Shown piece by piece: positions 60,373 to 64,000 of a stretch of DNA of 64,000 nt. The position numbers and the translations under genes were made by a program. Source of the DNA: CAZAFL01 sp964484465 (GTDB lineage Bacteria; Bacteroidota; Ignavibacteria; UBA10030; SZUA-254); the NCBI GenBank assembly GCA_964484465.1, contig CAZAFL010000017.1, forward strand, positions 1-64,000, in the 5' to 3' direction. The number at the start of each line of letters is the position of its first letter. Position 1 is the stretch's first letter. The notes beneath the pieces are model-generated. The model worked only from the letters and a program-made list of their open reading frames with translations. It was not told the DNA's origin and made no database searches.

Positions 60373-62037
60373 ATGAATACAAACCATTTCGACGAAATTC
60401 GTTCGAGAAAAAAGAAGTGGGTCGAAAAGGCACAACAAAGTAAGACACTGCCGATAAAATTTACAACGATATCGGGTGAACCCACCGAATTGCTGTACAC
60501 TCCCGATGATATTGCTCACCTTAATTACCTCATGGAAATTGGATTTCCTGGCGAATATCCGTACACGCGCGGAATCCACCATAATATGTATCGCGGGAAA
60601 TTATGGACGATGCGTCAATTTGCGGGTTTTGGAACTCCCGAGGATACCAACGAACGGTACCATTATCTGCTTGATCATGGACAAACAGGTCTATCTGTCG
60701 CATTTGACCTTCCCACACTAATGGGACGGGATTGCGATGACCCTCAATCGGAAGGGGAAGTTGGGATTTGCGGTGTTTCAGTTAGTTCCCTCGCCGATAT
60801 GGAAGTTCTTTTCAAAGGTATTCATCTAGCGGACATCTCCACATCGATGACGATTAATGCCCCTTCTGCGATGATGCTGGCGTTTTATATTGCCGTTGCG
60901 CAGAAGCAGGGCTCGAAAAATCAACAACTGCGAGGAACTCTTCAGGCAGATATTCTCAAAGAATATATTGCACAGAAAGAGTGGATATTTCCGCCGCTTC
61001 CCTCGATGCGTATCATCACCGACATGTTTCAATATTGTACGCACGAAATGCCACAATGGAATCCAATTTCAGTAAGCGGGTACCATATCCGGGAAGCCGG
61101 GTCGACTGCAATACAGGAACTTGCATTTACACTTGCCGATGGATTTGCTTATGTCGAAGCGGGAATTGAAAAAGGATTGGACGTTGATGATTTTGCACCG
61201 CGGTTGTCATTCTTTTTTAATTCGCACCTCGACTTTTTTGAGGAGATAGCAAAATTTCGTGCCGCACGCCGCATTTATGCAAAGAGAATGAAGAATAAAT
61301 ATGGCGCGAAAAACCCCCGCTCATGGATGTTGCGTTTTCATACGCAAACGGCAGGGTGCTCATTGACTGCCCAGCAACCTGAAAATAATATTGTGCGGAC
61401 GGCGTTTGAAGCGCTTGCCGGGGTACTGGGTGGCACGCAATCTCTCCACACCAATTCGATGGATGAAACCCTCGCATTACCTTCCGAAAAAGCTGTAAAG
61501 ATTGCTCTTCGCACCCAGCAAATTATTGCTCATGAAATCGGTGTAACGAACACAATTGATCCGCTCGCAGGGAGTTACTTCGTTGAGGCTTTGACGGATC
61601 GCATGGAGCACGAAGCAGAAGCATATTTTGAAAAAATTGATTCTCTCGGCGGAGTGATTCAGGCAATTGAAGCAGGTTTTTTTCAGCGCGAAATAGCAGA
61701 AGCCGCTTACCGCTATCAACAGGAACTTGACCGGAAGGAAAAGATTATCGTTGGTGTGAATGAGTTTCTCGAGGAAGAAAAAGAAATTGAAATTCCACTT
61801 CTCACGATTTCCCCCGAAGTTGAAATCAAGCAAAAGAAACGCATTGCGGAGGTTCGCTCAAGCCGGAATCAGAAGGAGGTCGCACGATCGCTCGAAGAGT
61901 TGCATAGGGCCGCGGAAGACGGGTCGAACCTGATTCCCCATCTCCTCAACTGCACAAGAGCCTATGTCACACTCGGAGAAATGTGTCACACTCTTGCCGA
62001 GGTCTTTGGCGTCTACGAAGAGCCGGCAGTATTTTGA
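60373..62037 (+). CDS. Acyl-CoA mutase large subunit (methylmalonyl-CoA mutase family)
   Basis: A 554-residue B12-dependent carbon-skeleton mutase, TIM-barrel subunit only. The barrel motifs are YPYTRGIHHNMYRGKLWTMR, GQTGLSVAFDLPTLMGRDCD, SVSGYHIREAGSTA (with the active-site His) and GGTQSLHTNSMDETLALP. The cobalamin-binding domain is absent, as in the two-subunit enzymes, and its partner is not in the window. The substrate-facing motif is RQFAGFGT; classical methylmalonyl-CoA mutases have RQYAGFS there, and Phe is typical of isobutyryl-CoA mutase. The exact acyl-CoA substrate is thus open. AAGGA lies close to the ATG. Confidence 0.9.
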   Translation: MNTNHFDEIRSRKKKWVEKAQQSKTLPIKFTTISGEPTELLYTPDDIAHLNYLMEIGFPGEYPYTRGIHHNMYRGKLWTMRQFAGFGTPEDTNERYHYLLDHGQTGLSVAFDLPTLMGRDCDDPQSEGEVGICGVSVSSLADMEVLFKGIHLADISTSMTINAPSAMMLAFYIAVAQKQGSKNQQLRGTLQADILKEYIAQKEWIFPPLPSMRIITDMFQYCTHEMPQWNPISVSGYHIREAGSTAIQELAFTLADGFAYVEAGIEKGLDVDDFAPRLSFFFNSHLDFFEEIAKFRAARRIYAKRMKNKYGAKNPRSWMLRFHTQTAGCSLTAQQPENNIVRTAFEALAGVLGGTQSLHTNSMDETLALPSEKAVKIALRTQQIIAHEIGVTNTIDPLAGSYFVEALTDRMEHEAEAYFEKIDSLGGVIQAIEAGFFQREIAEAAYRYQQELDRKEKIIVGVNEFLEEEKEIEIPLLTISPEVEIKQKKRIAEVRSSRNQKEVARSLEELHRAAEDGSNLIPHLLNCTRAYVTLGEMCHTLAEVFGVYEEPAVF

Positions 62038-62039
62038 CC

Positions 62040-62921
62040 TTGGAGGGTAACATAAAATATATCTTTGCCTCAATGAGGCCGCAGCAATGGATCAAGAACT
62101 TGTTCCTGTTTGCTGCTCTCGTCTTTTCGGGCAATCTTTTCAACGCAAACTTTCTGCTCCTGACGATTGAAGGGTTCATCATCTTCTCGCTGACCTCAAG
62201 CGGTATCTATCTTTTTAATGATATTACCGATCTGGAGAATGATAAACTTCATCCCGTAAAATCACTCCGGCCATTACCTGCGGGTAAACTGCCGAAATCT
62301 ACTGCGACAATCACTTCGACGTTTCTGATTGCCTTTGGGATTATAGGGGGTTTTTATGTAACAAAAGGATTCGGCGTTGTCCTTCTCATCTACGCAGTTA
62401 TAAATGTGTTTTATTCCCTGAAGCTTAAGGAGATTGTCATCCTTGACGTCATGACAATCTCTGCCGGATTCGTGTTGAGAGTCGTCGGTGGAGCATTACT
62501 TATTAACGTGCCTACATCCGAATGGCTCATCATCTGCACGATACTGTTATCGTTATTCCTCGGTTTCAGTAAGCGGCGACAGGAATTAACGTATCTGGAT
62601 GTCCAGGCTAATACACACAGGTCCGTGCTGCAGTATTATAGCATATATTTTCTCGATCAGATGATCGGCATTGTGACTGCATCGACCGTGATGTCGTACG
62701 CATTGTACACAATTTCCGAAGAAACGGTGAAAAAATTCGGAACGAGCCATTTGATTTATACTGTCCCGTTTGTTCTTTATGGGATTTTTCGGTATTTATA
62801 TCTTGTTCATAAAAAGGAAGAGGGCGGGAATCCGACAAAGTTAGCGTTAACAGATGTTCCACTGATGGTGAATATCGTATTGTGGATTGTTACTGCGTGT
62901 ATCATTATTTACGGTAGATGA
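62040..62921 (+). CDS. UbiA-family prenyltransferase, decaprenyl-phosphate phosphoribosyltransferase-like
   Basis: A membrane enzyme of about 293 residues with eight to nine helices. The first Asp-rich motif is NDITDLENDKLHPVKSLRPL and the N-terminus reads SMRPQQWIKNLFLFAALVF, typical of the decaprenyl-phosphate 5-phosphoribosyltransferase branch, which starts decaprenyl-phospho-sugar synthesis. Other UbiA substrates remain possible. The start is unclear: TTG at 62040 (used here), an ATA at 62052 with GGAGGG four bases before it and the best family length, or ATG at 62073. It follows the mutase by two bases. Confidence 0.87.
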   Translation: MEGNIKYIFASMRPQQWIKNLFLFAALVFSGNLFNANFLLLTIEGFIIFSLTSSGIYLFNDITDLENDKLHPVKSLRPLPAGKLPKSTATITSTFLIAFGIIGGFYVTKGFGVVLLIYAVINVFYSLKLKEIVILDVMTISAGFVLRVVGGALLINVPTSEWLIICTILLSLFLGFSKRRQELTYLDVQANTHRSVLQYYSIYFLDQMIGIVTASTVMSYALYTISEETVKKFGTSHLIYTVPFVLYGIFRYLYLVHKKEEGGNPTKLALTDVPLMVNIVLWIVTACIIIYGR

Positions 62922-62925
62922 GCCG

Positions 62926-64000
62926 ATGGCAAAATCAAAAGTAGCGGTCTTGAAAACGAAACCTGATACCGTATTGCAGGATATAGAACGTATTATGAAT
63001 CTTGCAGGAGCAGAACAGGCGCTCAGAAAGAATATTCCGACCATTCTCAAGGATAATATTTCCTGGCACTTTCCATTTCCGGCAGCAAATACAACGCCGT
63101 GGCAGATGGAGGGAACGATCCTCGCGTTGAAGAAATCGGGATATGAGGAACAGGTGTGTGTGCAGAACAAAACTGTCGTGACGAATGCGTTCAAGGGTGA
63201 AGACCTCAATAATTATGTGCCGATTTTTAACAGGTACAATATCCCTGTACTGTATAATTTTAAGGAAAGCGATATCCGATGGGTTCAATATACCCCGAAG
63301 GCGCGCATGCACGTTCTCGACAAGATTTATTCCGACGGCATCATGATACCGGAATATTTTGAGGGAAAGAATATTGTCCACCTCCCGACGGTAAAATGTC
63401 ATATTTACACGACCACCACAGGTGCAATGAAGAACGCATTCGGCGGATTGCTGAATACGAAGCGACATTACACACACAGCTGGATTCATAAAACACTTGT
63501 CGACCTTCTGGCAATTCAAAAGGAAATTCATAGCGGGATATTTGCCGTTATGGATGGCACGACCGCCGGTAACGGACCGGGACCGCGAACGATGTATCCT
63601 GTCGTGAAAGATTATATTTTGGCCAGCGCCGACCAGGTCGCTATCGATGCCGTTGCTGCAAAGATGATGGGTTTCGATCCATTAAGCATAGAGTATATTA
63701 ACGTCGCACATCAGGATAAATTGGGGACGGGGGATGTACGCGACATTGATATCATGGGAGATGATATTTCAAAAGAATCGTGGGGATTTCAGGTTGGAGA
63801 CAACGGGGTAAGTTGGGCAGGCGATTTACTCTGGTTTGGTCCTTTGAAGGGACTGCAAAAGCTCTTTTTCCATACACCGATGGTGAATGTGTTCATTGCG
63901 GGGTCGGAAGCGTACCATGATTATTATCGATGGCCTTTGAAAGACAGGAAAACGTTCGAACAATGGCGGAAAGAAACTGACTGGGGCCAATTGTTCCAGC
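62926..64000 (+). CDS. DUF362 domain protein, 3' end missing
   Basis: An ATG at 62926, 4 nt after the UbiA-family stop, opens a frame of 358 codons that runs off the window without a stop. It carries DUF362 features: VAVLKTKPDTV at the N-terminus, NIVHLPTVKCHIYTTTTGAMKNAFG (the Lys/His/Asn region, at about 165-190), FAVMDGTTAGNGPGPRTM and ASADQVAIDAVAAKMMGFDP. The family has no proven function; some members carry ferredoxin domains, but none is visible in this part. Linked to the prenyltransferase by tight spacing. Confidence 0.88.
   Translation, partial: MAKSKVAVLKTKPDTVLQDIERIMNLAGAEQALRKNIPTILKDNISWHFPFPAANTTPWQMEGTILALKKSGYEEQVCVQNKTVVTNAFKGEDLNNYVPIFNRYNIPVLYNFKESDIRWVQYTPKARMHVLDKIYSDGIMIPEYFEGKNIVHLPTVKCHIYTTTTGAMKNAFGGLLNTKRHYTHSWIHKTLVDLLAIQKEIHSGIFAVMDGTTAGNGPGPRTMYPVVKDYILASADQVAIDAVAAKMMGFDPLSIEYINVAHQDKLGTGDVRDIDIMGDDISKESWGFQVGDNGVSWAGDLLWFGPLKGLQKLFFHTPMVNVFIAGSEAYHDYYRWPLKDRKTFEQWRKETDWGQLFQ

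Overview
The window looks like a contiguous stretch of core bacterial chromosome from the Bacteroidota/Chlorobiota/Ignavibacteriota (FCB) group, most like an Ignavibacteria-type organism. The evidence is a SprE/PorW-like TPR lipoprotein, OmpA with TSP3 repeats, many small outer-membrane barrel proteins, RNase Y, a PyrK/PyrD pair, complex I genes, and promoters of the Bacteroidetes form (TTG, 20 nt, TAnnTTTG). Many genes lack a clear Shine-Dalgarno sequence, and base composition is moderate and even. I see no insertion sequence, prophage, CRISPR array or rRNA.

Layout. 1-1157 (minus) is the 5' part of comM/yifB, divergent from the TPR lipoprotein (1314-3689), which leads pyrK-pyrD-folC. Rho and a TSP3-OmpA protein follow under their own promoters. 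9985-13746 is an acyl-CoA operon (thiolase, 3-hydroxyacyl-CoA dehydrogenase, acyl-CoA dehydrogenase) ending in a small barrel protein. 13.9-16.0 kb holds two more outer-membrane proteins. 16118-22369 is a giant PAS/GAF histidine kinase with its response regulator. Then come a nitrilase-family amidase, asnS, an ABC exporter pair and a barrel protein. 27440-33477 encodes the membrane arm of complex I (nuoJKLMN), followed by the NAD(P)HX repair enzyme and a VanZ-like protein.

35.5-39.5 kb carries tgt-yajC-ribBA, greA and a CYTH-domain protein. Four tRNA genes (Gly, Cys, Leu, Val) sit at 39.6-40.1 kb, directly before the translation cluster thrS-infC-rpmI-rplT-pheS-pheT, a coiled-coil protein and zapA. 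Between zapA and rny is a 364-nt gap without a gene that folds into a strongly supported structured RNA (47683-47951). 49.6-58.9 kb is a run of housekeeping genes (coaE, nadB, purF, pgsA-like, ftsY, dipeptide epimerase, mutL, isoaspartyl peptidase). A GH76-like glycosidase on the minus strand (58971-60209) diverges from an acyl-CoA mutase large subunit, a UbiA-family prenyltransferase and a DUF362 protein that runs off the window.

The most interesting features are regulatory: the structured RNA before rny; one promoter shape with almost invariant spacing in front of about 15 transcription units; an infC gene starting at AUC; hairpins in the thrS, pheS and greA leaders; and two signalling proteins with degenerate domains.
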